From positions 124,001-188,000 of the forward strand of contig NZ_BMSE01000010.1 of assembly GCF_014648995.1 (NCBI RefSeq): a DNA stretch of 64,000 bases. The letters run 5' to 3'. Shown here piece by piece: positions 10,708-18,023 of the stretch (within the stretch, counting starts at the first letter, position 1; each line of letters starts with the position of its first letter). The position numbers and the translations under genes are program-made. The DNA comes from Streptomyces massasporeus. Its GTDB lineage: Bacteria; Actinomycetota; Actinomycetes; Streptomycetales; Streptomycetaceae. The notes beneath the pieces were generated by a model. That model did no database searches, was not told the origin of the DNA, and saw nothing but the letters and a program-made list of their open reading frames with translations.

Positions 10708-11427
10708 TCACTGCGCCAGCCGGTCGGCGATCTCCCGCAGGGCCCGGGCGGCCCGTCGCTGGAGACCCGGCCCGAAGGTGATCCGGGTGGCCCCGAGCGC
10801 GCCGAGTTCGGCGGGTGAGGGGCCACCGTCGGTCGGAGCCCCCACGTTGACCGGCCCCTGGATACCGGCCCGCAGCAGCGGCAGGATCGCCGGCGGGGCC
10901 CCGATCGGGTACACGCAGTCGGCACCGGCGGCGACGTACAGCGCGGCCCGCTCGATCGCCGGGCCGGGGTCGTCGGCCCCGCAGGCGAAGGTGTCGATGC
11001 GTGCGTTGACGAACAGCCGGTCACCGGCCGCCTCGCGCACCTCGGCCAGCCAGGCGGCGTGCGCGCGGGGGTCCTTCAGCACCCCGTCCGCGGAGTCCTC
11101 CAGGTTGCAGCCGACCGCCCCCACCTCCAGCAGCCGCTCCACGAGGTCTTTCGGCGCGAGCCCGTATCCGCCCTCCACGTCCGCCGACACGGGCACGTCG
11201 ACGGCCCGGACGATCCGGGCGACCGCCGCGAACATCTCGTCGGCCGGGACCTGCCCGTCCTCGTACCCGAGCGAGGCGGCGACCCCGGCGCTGGGCGTGG
11301 CGAGCGCCGGGAACCCGGCCTCGGCGAACACCCGCGCACTGGCCGCGTCCCACGGCCCGGGCAGCACGAGCGGATCACCGGGCACCCGGCCCCGGTGCAG
11401 GGCCCGGAACACGTCGGTCTTGGTCAT
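10708..11427 (-). CDS. PEP mutase/isocitrate lyase-family protein
   Basis: A 239-residue TIM-barrel protein of the isocitrate lyase/phosphoenolpyruvate mutase superfamily. It keeps the metal-binding aspartates of the family in SADVEGGYG and the NLEDS strand, and FVNARIDTF. It lacks the KKCGH loop of true isocitrate and methylisocitrate lyases, so a C-C lyase on a small 2-oxo acid (oxaloacetate-like or other) is possible but unproven. The ATG overlaps the stop of the upstream AhpD-like gene (ATGA), making it the last gene of a three-gene operon running from 12406. Confidence 0.85.
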   Translation of the reverse strand: MTKTDVFRALHRGRVPGDPLVLPGPWDAASARVFAEAGFPALATPSAGVAASLGYEDGQVPADEMFAAVARIVRAVDVPVSADVEGGYGLAPKDLVERLLEVGAVGCNLEDSADGVLKDPRAHAAWLAEVREAAGDRLFVNARIDTFACGADDPGPAIERAALYVAAGADCVYPIGAPPAILPLLRAGIQGPVNVGAPTDGGPSPAELGALGATRITFGPGLQRRAARALREIADRLAQ

Positions 11428-11900
11428 GGTGTGTGACCCCCTGGCGGAATCCGGCGACTCACCATCACCCGGTTCCAGTTGTTGATGGCGACGACCAGCC
11501 CGATCAGATGGGCCAGCCGCGTCTCGTCGAAGTGCTTGGCGGCCCGCTCGTAGACCTCGTCCGGCACGAAACCTCCCCCAGAGCCGAAAGCCTGGGAGGT
11601 GCCCCCAGTCAGGACCGTCACCGCCTCCGTCAGCGCCAACGCGGCCCGCTCTCGCTCGTCGAAGACGTCCTCCGCCTCCTCCCACGCGGCCAGCAGATCG
11701 AGCTGCCGCTCACTCACCCCGTACTCGCGGGCGAGCGCGAGATGCATGTCGAGGCAGAACGCGCAGTGGTTGAGCTGGGAGGCGCGGATGACGACGAGTT
11801 CGGCGAGGGCCGGGTCGCCGAGCCCCTTCTTCGCCGTGGCGCTGACGGCCGAGAGGGCCCGGCCGACCGCCGGGTCCAGCAGCCGGGTCCGGGTCGTCAC
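11424..11900 (-). CDS. AhpD/carboxymuconolactone decarboxylase-family protein, copy 2
   Basis: A 158-residue all-helical protein of the CMD/AhpD family with the core RASQLNHCAFCLDMH, in which the CxxC pair plus His form the peroxidase or disulfide-reductase centre of AhpD-like proteins. The GTG start overlaps the stop of its upstream paralogue (GTGA). Compared with that paralogue it carries 10 extra residues (TSQAFGSGGG) between TVLT and FVPDEV, encoded by a palindromic Streptomyces repeat at 11573-11607. The repeat keeps the frame open and sits in a loop before a helix. The substrate is unknown; it may be a small thiol antioxidant. Confidence 0.88.
   Translation of the reverse strand: MTTRTRLLDPAVGRALSAVSATAKKGLGDPALAELVVIRASQLNHCAFCLDMHLALAREYGVSERQLDLLAAWEEAEDVFDERERAALALTEAVTVLTGGTSQAFGSGGGFVPDEVYERAAKHFDETRLAHLIGLVVAINNWNRVMVSRRIPPGGHTP
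11573..11607. repeat. Palindromic repeat inserted in a coding sequence
   Basis: This 35-bp GC-rich element has inverted arms (CCTCCC with GGGAGG, TGGGGG-type ends). It replaces 5 bp relative to the otherwise near-identical stretch in the neighbouring paralogue, a net +30 bp. From memory, the family is common between Streptomyces genes; here it is translated. Confidence 0.8.
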
Positions 11901-12406
11901 TTGTACTGGCCGGGCTCATAGTGCCCCGGCGCCATCCGGCAGGTCACCCCGAACCGGTTCCAGGCGTTGATCACCGTGATCGCGGCGATGACCTGCGCCA
12001 GCTCGGCCTCCTCGAAGTGCTTCGCGGCGTTGTCGTAGACCTCGTCCGGCACGAAACCGTCCGTCAGGACCGTCACCGCCTCCGTCAGCTCCAGCGCCGC
12101 GATCTCCTTCGCGGTGTAGAAGTGCCGCGACTCGTCCCAGGCGCTGAGCTGCACGATCCGCTCGACGCTCTCACCCGCCGCGAGGGCGTCCTTGGTGTGC
12201 ATGTCGATGCAGAACGCGCAGTGGTTGATCTGGGAGGCGCGGATCTTCACCAGCTCGTACAGCGTGTGGTCCAGGCCCTTACGGGCGGCGGTCTCCAGCC
12301 GGACCATCGCCTTGTAGACCTCGGGCGCGTGCTTGGCCCACTCCAGGCGGGCGGGCCGCTCGGGGGCGTACTCCACGGTGGTCGTGGTCTCGGTGTGCGT
12401 CGTCAT
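11897..12406 (-). CDS. AhpD/carboxymuconolactone decarboxylase-family protein, copy 1
   Basis: A 169-residue CMD/AhpD-family protein with the CxxC-x3-H centre in INHCAFCIDMH. It is the first gene of the minus-strand operon 12406-10708 and is about as long as typical family members. TAGGGT lies 7 nt before the ATG on the minus strand with no ribosome site, so the transcript is probably leaderless. It has the uninterrupted TVLTDGFVPDEV segment that shows what copy 2 looked like before its repeat insertion. The divergent MocR regulator probably controls it. An alkylhydroperoxidase-like redox role is the family expectation; the physiological substrate is unknown. Confidence 0.88.
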   Translation of the reverse strand: MTTHTETTTTVEYAPERPARLEWAKHAPEVYKAMVRLETAARKGLDHTLYELVKIRASQINHCAFCIDMHTKDALAAGESVERIVQLSAWDESRHFYTAKEIAALELTEAVTVLTDGFVPDEVYDNAAKHFEEAELAQVIAAITVINAWNRFGVTCRMAPGHYEPGQYK

Positions 12407-12413
12407 GCCCTCG

Positions 12414-12449
12414 ACCCTAGGAAGGAAGCAGCCCAGGAGTATGGTCCAT
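12414..12449. promoter_or_regulatory. Divergent leaderless promoters with MocR-site candidate
   Basis: Within 47 bp lie a minus-strand -10 box TAGGGT (12419-12414), 7 nt before the CMD gene, and a plus-strand -10 box TATGGT (12440-12445), 8 nt before the MocR gene. The latter overlaps the odd-numbered palindrome ATGGTCCAT (12441-12449), a plausible operator for the MocR protein. Confidence 0.5.
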
Positions 12450-12453
12450 TTCC

Positions 12454-13842
12454 ATGGCGGAATCATGGGCCACTCTGGGCATCGACCTGCTGGTGGAGCC
12501 GACCGGGCCAGGCCTGCGCCGGGGCCTGACCGACGCCCTGCGCGAGGCCGTGCGCTCCGGCCGGCTGGCCCCCGGCACCCGGCTGCCCTCCTCCCGCGCG
12601 CTCGCAGCCGACCTGGGCATCGCCCGCAACACCGTCGCCGACGCCTACGCCGACCTCGTCGCCGAGGGCTGGCTCACCGCCCGGCAGGGCTCGGGCACCC
12701 GGGTCGTGGAGCGCGAGGTCGTCCCGCCGTCCGGCACGGCGCCCCACCCCCGCGCCCTCACCCGCCCGGCCTACGATCTGCGCCCCGGCAGCCCCGACCT
12801 CGCGTCGTTCCCGCGCGCGGAGTGGCTCAAGGCCGCCCGGCGCGGCCTCACGGCCGCCCCGTACCAGGCCCTGGGCTACGGCGACCCGCGTGGCCGCCCC
12901 GAGCTGCGGGCCGCGCTCGCCGGGTACCTCTCCCGGGCCCGGGGCGTGCGCGCCGACCCCGAACGGATCGTGGTGTGCGCCGGGTTCGCGCACGGCCTGA
13001 AGCTGCTCGGCACGGTCCTGCGGGCGCGCGGGGCACGGACGGTCGCGGTCGAGTCGTACGGCCTCGACGTGCACAGGAGGATCCTGACCGCGTCCGGACT
13101 GCACACCACCCCGCTGCCCTTCGACCGACTCGGCACCGACCCGGGCGGGTTGGCGGACGCCGAGGCCGTTCTCCTCACCCCCGCCCACCAGTTCCCCATG
13201 GGCGTGCCCCTGCACCGGGACCGCCGTACGGCCGTCGCGGACTGGGCGCGGCGCACCGGCGGGCTGGTGCTGGAGGACGACTACGACGGCGAGTTCCGCT
13301 ACGACCGGCAGCCCGTCGGCGCGCTCCAGGGCCTGGACCCCGACCGGGTGGTCTACCTGGGCACCGCCAGCAAGTCCCTCGCGCCCGGCCTGCGGCTGGC
13401 CTGGATGGTGCTGCCGCCGGGCCTCGCCGAGGAGGCCGCGGCGGCCAAGGGGGGCGTCGACCCGTGCGGGGTGCTGGACCAGCTGACCCTGGCCGAGTTC
13501 CTCACCTCCGGCGCCTACGACCGGCACGTCCGCGCGACCCGCCTGCGCTACCGGCGCCGCCGGGACGCCCTGGTCGCCGCCGTCGCCGCCCGGGCCCCGG
13601 AAGCCCGCGTCACCGGCATCGCGGCCGGGCTGCACGTTCTGCTGCGGCTGCCGCCCGGCACCGAGCAGTCGGTCGTCCAGGCGGCGCACTGGCGGGGTCT
13701 CGCGCTCCACGGACTCGCCCGCTACACCCACCCCGATGCGCCGGCCGAGCCCGTCGACGCCCTGGTCGTCGGATACGGCACACCCCCGGACCACGCCTGG
13801 TCCGGGGCGCTGGACGCGCTGTGTGCGGTCCTGCCCGGATAA
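12454..13842 (+). CDS. MocR/PdxR-family regulator (GntR-aminotransferase fusion)
   Basis: A 462-residue MocR-type regulator. A GntR winged helix-turn-helix at about 18-88 (LPSSRALAADLGIARNTVADAY) is fused to a fold-type I aminotransferase domain. The PLP lysine lies in LGTASKSLAPGLRLAW, preceded by EDDYDGEFRYD, the usual MocR signature. Such proteins use PLP or PLP-amino acid adducts as effectors. It is divergent from two CMD-like genes and upstream of a third, so they are probable targets. It may instead regulate vitamin B6 genes (PdxR), but none are nearby. The start is supported by a -10 box 8 nt upstream and no ribosome site. Confidence 0.92.
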   Translation: MAESWATLGIDLLVEPTGPGLRRGLTDALREAVRSGRLAPGTRLPSSRALAADLGIARNTVADAYADLVAEGWLTARQGSGTRVVEREVVPPSGTAPHPRALTRPAYDLRPGSPDLASFPRAEWLKAARRGLTAAPYQALGYGDPRGRPELRAALAGYLSRARGVRADPERIVVCAGFAHGLKLLGTVLRARGARTVAVESYGLDVHRRILTASGLHTTPLPFDRLGTDPGGLADAEAVLLTPAHQFPMGVPLHRDRRTAVADWARRTGGLVLEDDYDGEFRYDRQPVGALQGLDPDRVVYLGTASKSLAPGLRLAWMVLPPGLAEEAAAAKGGVDPCGVLDQLTLAEFLTSGAYDRHVRATRLRYRRRRDALVAAVAARAPEARVTGIAAGLHVLLRLPPGTEQSVVQAAHWRGLALHGLARYTHPDAPAEPVDALVVGYGTPPDHAWSGALDALCAVLPG

Positions 13843-13878
13843 TCGCGCGAATTACTCTCCGGAATGCGTCCCGAAGGA

Positions 13879-13884
13879 TATGGT
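13879..13884 (+). promoter_or_regulatory. -10 box of leaderless CMD-like gene
   Basis: TATGGT lies 6 nt before the ATG at 13891. The same hexamer precedes the MocR gene at 12440, so the two promoters may be co-regulated. This fixes the start at 13891 rather than the upstream ATG at 13864. Confidence 0.5.
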
Positions 13885-13890
13885 CACCCC

Positions 13891-14358
13891 ATGAGTGAAA
13901 GTTCTGCCATATCCCGCGTGGCCCTGAAGAAAATCACCCCCGATGTCTCCGCGGCAATGGGATCCCTGCACGCAGCCGCCGTATCCGCGGCCCGGGACGC
14001 GAAGCTCGAACCGGAACTGCTCGAACTGGTCAGGATCCGTGCCTCGCAGATCAACGGCTGCGCGTTCTGCCTCGACCTGCACACCAGGGACGCCCGCGGG
14101 CAGGGCGAGACCGAGCAGCGTCTGCACACCCTGGCCGCCTGGCGGGAGACGCCGTTCTTCACCGAACGCGAGCGCGCCGCCCTGGCGTTGACCGAGGCGG
14201 TGACACTGGTCCACGACGGTCGCGTCCCGGACGCCGTCTACGCCGAGGCGGCCGAGGTCTTCGACGAGAACCAGATCGCGGCCCTCATCTGGGCGGCCAC
14301 CGTCATCAACGCCTACAACCGCATCGCGATATCGACGCGCATGGTCCCGAAAAGCTGA
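13891..14358 (+). CDS. AhpD/carboxymuconolactone decarboxylase-family protein, copy 3
   Basis: A 155-residue CMD/AhpD-family protein with the redox centre in INGCAFCLDLH; the position before the first Cys is Gly instead of His, unlike copies 1 and 2. It follows the MocR gene in the same orientation, with its own -10 box in the 48-bp gap. The C-terminal IWAATVINAYNRIAIS matches the conserved helix seen in the other copies (VINAWNRF). It ends before a strong terminator. Three paralogues of this small antioxidant-like family within 3 kb around one regulator suggest a shared response, perhaps to peroxides or electrophiles; the exact reaction is unknown. Confidence 0.88.
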   Translation: MSESSAISRVALKKITPDVSAAMGSLHAAAVSAARDAKLEPELLELVRIRASQINGCAFCLDLHTRDARGQGETEQRLHTLAAWRETPFFTERERAALALTEAVTLVHDGRVPDAVYAEAAEVFDENQIAALIWAATVINAYNRIAISTRMVPKS

Positions 14359-14370
14359 AAAGGGAGAGGG

Positions 14371-14409
14371 GAAGTGCGCCGGGTCGAATTCGATCCGGCG
14401 CTTCTTTTA
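14371..14409 (+). terminator. Terminator after CMD copy 3
   Basis: A long hairpin centred on the EcoRI-like GAATTC pairs GCGCCGGGTCGAA with TTCGATCCGGCGC (one G-U pair) and is followed by CTTCTTTTAT. It is one of the few T-rich intrinsic terminators in the window and separates this gene from the convergent pab operon. Confidence 0.8.
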
Positions 14410-14430
14410 TCCCGCTCCTTTTCCCGCGAT

Positions 14431-15234
14431 TCAGCCGGCAGGCAGCGGCTCCATCAAGCCGTCCAGCCATGTCCGCCATTCACCGGCCCGTTCCGCCGGA
14501 GGCACCCGCATCGGCCGTCCGACCCAGCCCGTCACGGGCCGAATTCCGTGCAGCGCGTTCACCAGCCACACCTCACGGCCGTCCAGCTCGGCCACGGTCC
14601 GCTCCCGGTGCGCGATCCGGAACCCGGAGCGCAGCGCCCGCTCCTGAACCAGGCCGGCCGTCACACTCGGCAGGACGGGCAGCCGCGGCGGGGGCAGGCA
14701 CGGGGTGTCGTCCTCCCACCACAGGACACCGGCGGTGGCCGACTCCAGGACCGTGCCCGAGGGGGCGATCAGCACCGCCTCCTCCGCGCCCTCGCCCGCG
14801 GCCCGGCGGCGCACCCGGGCCAGGGTGTCCAGGTCAGGGCCCTTGCGACGCGGCACGGTCCGCGGATCGGACTGGCCCGCCGCCCACAGGCGCACCCCCG
14901 TGCCGAGCGGCGGAGCGGGCCGCAGCAGCAACCGCAGCTCCAGGGACCCGGCCGCCAGCTCCACCCGGGGGAACCACACCCCCGTGCGCGGCAGCGCGGC
15001 GGTCACGTCCTGCCAGAACGCGACGAGCCGGCGCGGCTCCGGCCCGCCGCACTCGCCGCAGGACCGCGAGAACCGCTCCCGGTGCCGGGCGTAGGCCCGC
15101 ACCCGGCCCTCGCGCAGCAGCCACGAGTCCGCGACGAGCAGCCGCCCACCCGCCGCCCGCTCCGGGGCCGGGGCCAGGCCACGGCCGGGCGTCCACGCCC
15201 ACAGGCCCTCCGCCACCGCCGGTCTTGTCTCCAC
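14431..15234 (-). CDS. Aminodeoxychorismate lyase-like (class IV aminotransferase fold)
   Basis: A 267-residue PLP enzyme of the branched-chain aminotransferase/PabC fold. The probable PLP lysine is in RRKGPDLDTLARVRRR and the cofactor-side strand in TVLESATAGVLWW, laid out as in PabC. In this operon the likely role is elimination of pyruvate from 4-amino-4-deoxychorismate to give 4-aminobenzoate. The GTG start has GGAGGA 5 nt upstream, 10 bp after the flavin monooxygenase stop. It is the last gene of the minus-strand operon. D-amino acid aminotransferase activity is an alternative for the fold but fits the context less well. Confidence 0.82.
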   Translation of the reverse strand: METRPAVAEGLWAWTPGRGLAPAPERAAGGRLLVADSWLLREGRVRAYARHRERFSRSCGECGGPEPRRLVAFWQDVTAALPRTGVWFPRVELAAGSLELRLLLRPAPPLGTGVRLWAAGQSDPRTVPRRKGPDLDTLARVRRRAAGEGAEEAVLIAPSGTVLESATAGVLWWEDDTPCLPPPRLPVLPSVTAGLVQERALRSGFRIAHRERTVAELDGREVWLVNALHGIRPVTGWVGRPMRVPPAERAGEWRTWLDGLMEPLPAG

Positions 15235-15244
15235 GAGGTCCTCC

Positions 15245-16423
15245 TCAGTACATGCGGCCCGCGACCGCGGGTGCCCCGTGCCGGGGTCCGTAGGGCGCGT
15301 GCTCCAGCCAGGATCCACACCACGGCAGCACCGGCGCCAGGGCCGCCGCGGCCCGCTGCCGGGCCCGGACGATCCGGCGGCGCGGCCGCAGATGGTCCAG
15401 GGCCGTACCCGCGGCGGCCATGTTGAACAGGCCCGCCGCGCGCCGCACCTCGGCGAACCGCTCGACCGCCGCGCCGGTCCCCGCGGCGATGGCCCCGGCG
15501 GCTGCCGCCGCGTCCGCGATCCCGCTGTTCATCCCCCGCGCCCCGAACGGCGGGAAGAGGTGCGCCGCCTCACCGGTGAGCAGCACCCGCCGGTGCGGAT
15601 CGGTGAACGAGGCCGCCACCATGCGCAGGAAGCGGTACGTCGACACCCACAGGATCCGGTCGCCGTACCCGTCCCCGACGATCGCGGGCAGCCGGCGCCG
15701 TACCGCCTCCTCGGTGCCGAAGTCCTCCGGCCGGTCGTCGTCGCGGCACTGCAAGTCGACCTGGAAGCCCCCGGTGAACGGCACCCGCATCACACTGCGC
15801 CCGCCCGCCCCGGGATGCTCGTAGTGGAAGACCCGCTCCAACGGCAGCTCGACGCCCGGCACATCGGCGATGTCCACGACGACATGGAAGCCTTCGCCGC
15901 GCGTCCCCTCCAGCTCGATGCCCAGCTCACGCCGGACCGCGGAGCGCGCCCCGTCGGCGGCGACCGCGTACGGGCCGGTCCACATCCGCCCGTCCTCGCC
16001 GGTCAGCGAGACGCCCGTCGGTGTGGTGCGCACGCCCGTCACGCGGGCGTCCCACACGAAGTCGACCCCGGCCCGCTCACAGGCCGCGCGCAGAAAACGC
16101 TCGGTGTCGGTCTGGCGCAGGCTGGTGAAGGGCGGCGGCCCGGTCAGGGGCGGGTAGGTCCGGGCGTACACCTCACGGCCCCGGTAGAGGGTGCGCCGGG
16201 TGTGCCAGGTCCGTCCGTACGAGGTGATCTCGGCGGCGAGGCCGGGCAGCATCGCGTCCAGCAGGGCGAGGGTCTCCCGGTGCACGAACAGGGCTCGGCT
16301 GCCCGGCCGTGCACGCTCTTCCGGGTCGGCCTCCAGCAGCGTGACCGGCAGGCCGTGCGCCCGCAGCGCGAGGGCCGCCGACAGGCCCACGGGTCCGGCG
16401 CCCACGACGAGGACCGGGGTCAT
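15245..16423 (-). CDS. FAD-dependent aromatic monooxygenase
   Basis: A 392-residue class A flavoprotein monooxygenase (p-hydroxybenzoate hydroxylase/PheA-TfdB group). The N-terminal FAD motif is VVGAGPVGLSAALAL, the DG motif is AADGARSAVRREL, and the second FAD motif reads LLTGEAAHLFPPFGARGMNSGI, with Glu in place of the usual Asp of GDAAH. It probably hydroxylates an aromatic ring with NAD(P)H and O2. In an operon that makes and activates 4-aminobenzoate, ring hydroxylation or oxidative decarboxylation of an aminobenzoate is the natural guess. Its ATG overlaps the upstream ligase stop (ATGA). Confidence 0.88.
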   Translation of the reverse strand: MTPVLVVGAGPVGLSAALALRAHGLPVTLLEADPEERARPGSRALFVHRETLALLDAMLPGLAAEITSYGRTWHTRRTLYRGREVYARTYPPLTGPPPFTSLRQTDTERFLRAACERAGVDFVWDARVTGVRTTPTGVSLTGEDGRMWTGPYAVAADGARSAVRRELGIELEGTRGEGFHVVVDIADVPGVELPLERVFHYEHPGAGGRSVMRVPFTGGFQVDLQCRDDDRPEDFGTEEAVRRRLPAIVGDGYGDRILWVSTYRFLRMVAASFTDPHRRVLLTGEAAHLFPPFGARGMNSGIADAAAAAGAIAAGTGAAVERFAEVRRAAGLFNMAAAGTALDHLRPRRRIVRARQRAAAALAPVLPWCGSWLEHAPYGPRHGAPAVAGRMY

Positions 16424-18000
16424 GCCCGGGCGCCTTCGGCCCTGGGCTCCGGCACGGCGGACAGCATCCGGGCGATCTCCCCGCGCTTCACCTTCCAGGT
16501 CGCCGTCATCGGCAGCTCGTCGAAGCGCCACTGCCGCGGCTCGGCCATCGCGGGCAGCCCGGCCGTGGCCCGCCGCCAGCGCTCCGGGTCCAGGGGCCGC
16601 TCCCCGCGCACGCACACCACCGGCACCGGCTCGCGCTGCGCCCCTCGCACGATCACGACCTCGCGCAACTCCTCCAACCGCGACATCAGGGCGTCCTCGA
16701 CCTCCAGGTTGCTGTGCACGGCGTCGATCCGGTCGACCTCCCGGTCGATCAGGTACAGCGCACCGAGGCGGCTGCGATAGCCCAGATCGCCCATCTCCCA
16801 CCAGCCGTCGGTGAGCTGACGGTCGTAGCGCTCCTGGAGGCCGAGGTAGGTGAGGATCCGGCCCCGGGTGCGCGCCTCGATGCGGCCCGGGGTGCCGGGC
16901 GGAACCCGCGCGCCGTCGGCGTCGGTGATCCGGACCCGCGTGAAGCCGGGTATCCCGAACCCGACCCGGCGGCCGTCCGCCCGGGCCGCGCTGCGCCGGG
17001 TCACCACCTGGAACGCCACCGGCCCCGTCTCGCTCTGCCCGTACAGCTGGATCAGCCAGGGCGTGCGACGCCGTGAGGCGTCCAGCAGCCGCCGCACGGT
17101 GCGCGGATGGATCGCGTCGAACGTCGAGCCGTACGACCGCACCCGGGACAGCGGCGCCCCGGGCGCACCGGCCAGCTCCTCCCACAGCACGAACGTGTTG
17201 GGGTGCGTCTCCACGATGCCGGGCCGGTGCCGGGCCAGCAGCGGGCCGACCGCGGCCGGGTCCGGGTCGGTGATCAGCACGAGCGGACTGCCGAAGTGCA
17301 GGAGCACGCCGAGCAGATGGTAGAAGCGCGAGTGCACGAACGACATGTGCAGCGCGGCCGTCTCACCCCGGGTGGGCCATCCCATCGCCTGTTGCGGCAC
17401 GAGCCGGTTCCACATCGTCTGTGCGCAGTGCACGGCCAGTTTGGGGACGCCGGTGGTGCCGGAGCTGTGGGTGATCAGGGCGGGTTCACGGGGATGGAGC
17501 CGCACGGGCGGGGGCGGTTCGGCGCCGGCGTACGCGGCCAGCGGCTCGGCACCGGGCGCCTCGTCCACGGTCAGCGTCCGCCGCACGAGCCCGGACAGGC
17601 CGACGTCACCCAGACCGGCCAGCGTCGCGCCGTCGGTGATCAGCCAGGGCCGCCGCAGCCGTGCGAGGAGCTGCCCGGCCACCGCGGGGGCCAGCGTCGG
17701 CGACAGCAGCACCGGCACGGCCCCGATACGGGACACGGCGCAGGTCAGCAGCATGATGTCGACGTTGTCGGCCTTGTGCACGACGACCTGCTCCGAGGGT
17801 CGTACCCCGGCCTCCCACAAACGGCCGGACACCTCCTCGACCACCTCGGCCAGCACGCGGTAGCTCAGGTCGACCCCGAGGGCGGGGGCGACGTCGAGGG
17901 GCCGGTCGAGCGTGACGAAGACCGCCCCGTGCCGGTCGGCCGCACGCCCGAAGACCGGTCCCAGATAGAACCCTCGGTCGGCGAGCAGGGACTGTCGCAT
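16420..18000 (-). CDS. Adenylate-forming acyl-CoA/acyl-AMP ligase
   Basis: A 526-residue ANL-superfamily enzyme that activates a carboxylate with ATP. The P-loop is HSSGTTGVPKLAVH, A5 is LYGQSETGP, A7/A8 is GDLGYRSRLGALYLIDREVDR, and the A10 lysine is in MTATWKVKRGE. The N-terminus is unusual, with a DRGFYLGPVFGRAADRHG block. The ATG at 18000 has GGAGAGG 8 nt upstream; a GTG at 18027 overlapping the preceding stop is an alternative adding 9 residues. It is distinct from the adjacent benzoate-type ligase, so the operon probably activates two different acids or couples one to another partner. No carrier protein is encoded nearby. Confidence 0.88.
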   Translation of the reverse strand: MRQSLLADRGFYLGPVFGRAADRHGAVFVTLDRPLDVAPALGVDLSYRVLAEVVEEVSGRLWEAGVRPSEQVVVHKADNVDIMLLTCAVSRIGAVPVLLSPTLAPAVAGQLLARLRRPWLITDGATLAGLGDVGLSGLVRRTLTVDEAPGAEPLAAYAGAEPPPPVRLHPREPALITHSSGTTGVPKLAVHCAQTMWNRLVPQQAMGWPTRGETAALHMSFVHSRFYHLLGVLLHFGSPLVLITDPDPAAVGPLLARHRPGIVETHPNTFVLWEELAGAPGAPLSRVRSYGSTFDAIHPRTVRRLLDASRRRTPWLIQLYGQSETGPVAFQVVTRRSAARADGRRVGFGIPGFTRVRITDADGARVPPGTPGRIEARTRGRILTYLGLQERYDRQLTDGWWEMGDLGYRSRLGALYLIDREVDRIDAVHSNLEVEDALMSRLEELREVVIVRGAQREPVPVVCVRGERPLDPERWRRATAGLPAMAEPRQWRFDELPMTATWKVKRGEIARMLSAVPEPRAEGARA

Positions 18001-18023
18001 GGGTTCGTTCCTCTCCGTGGTGT

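Noticed and set aside
10708..11427. Methylisocitrate lyase
   Set aside because: The KKCGH catalytic loop is absent, so only the superfamily can be stated.
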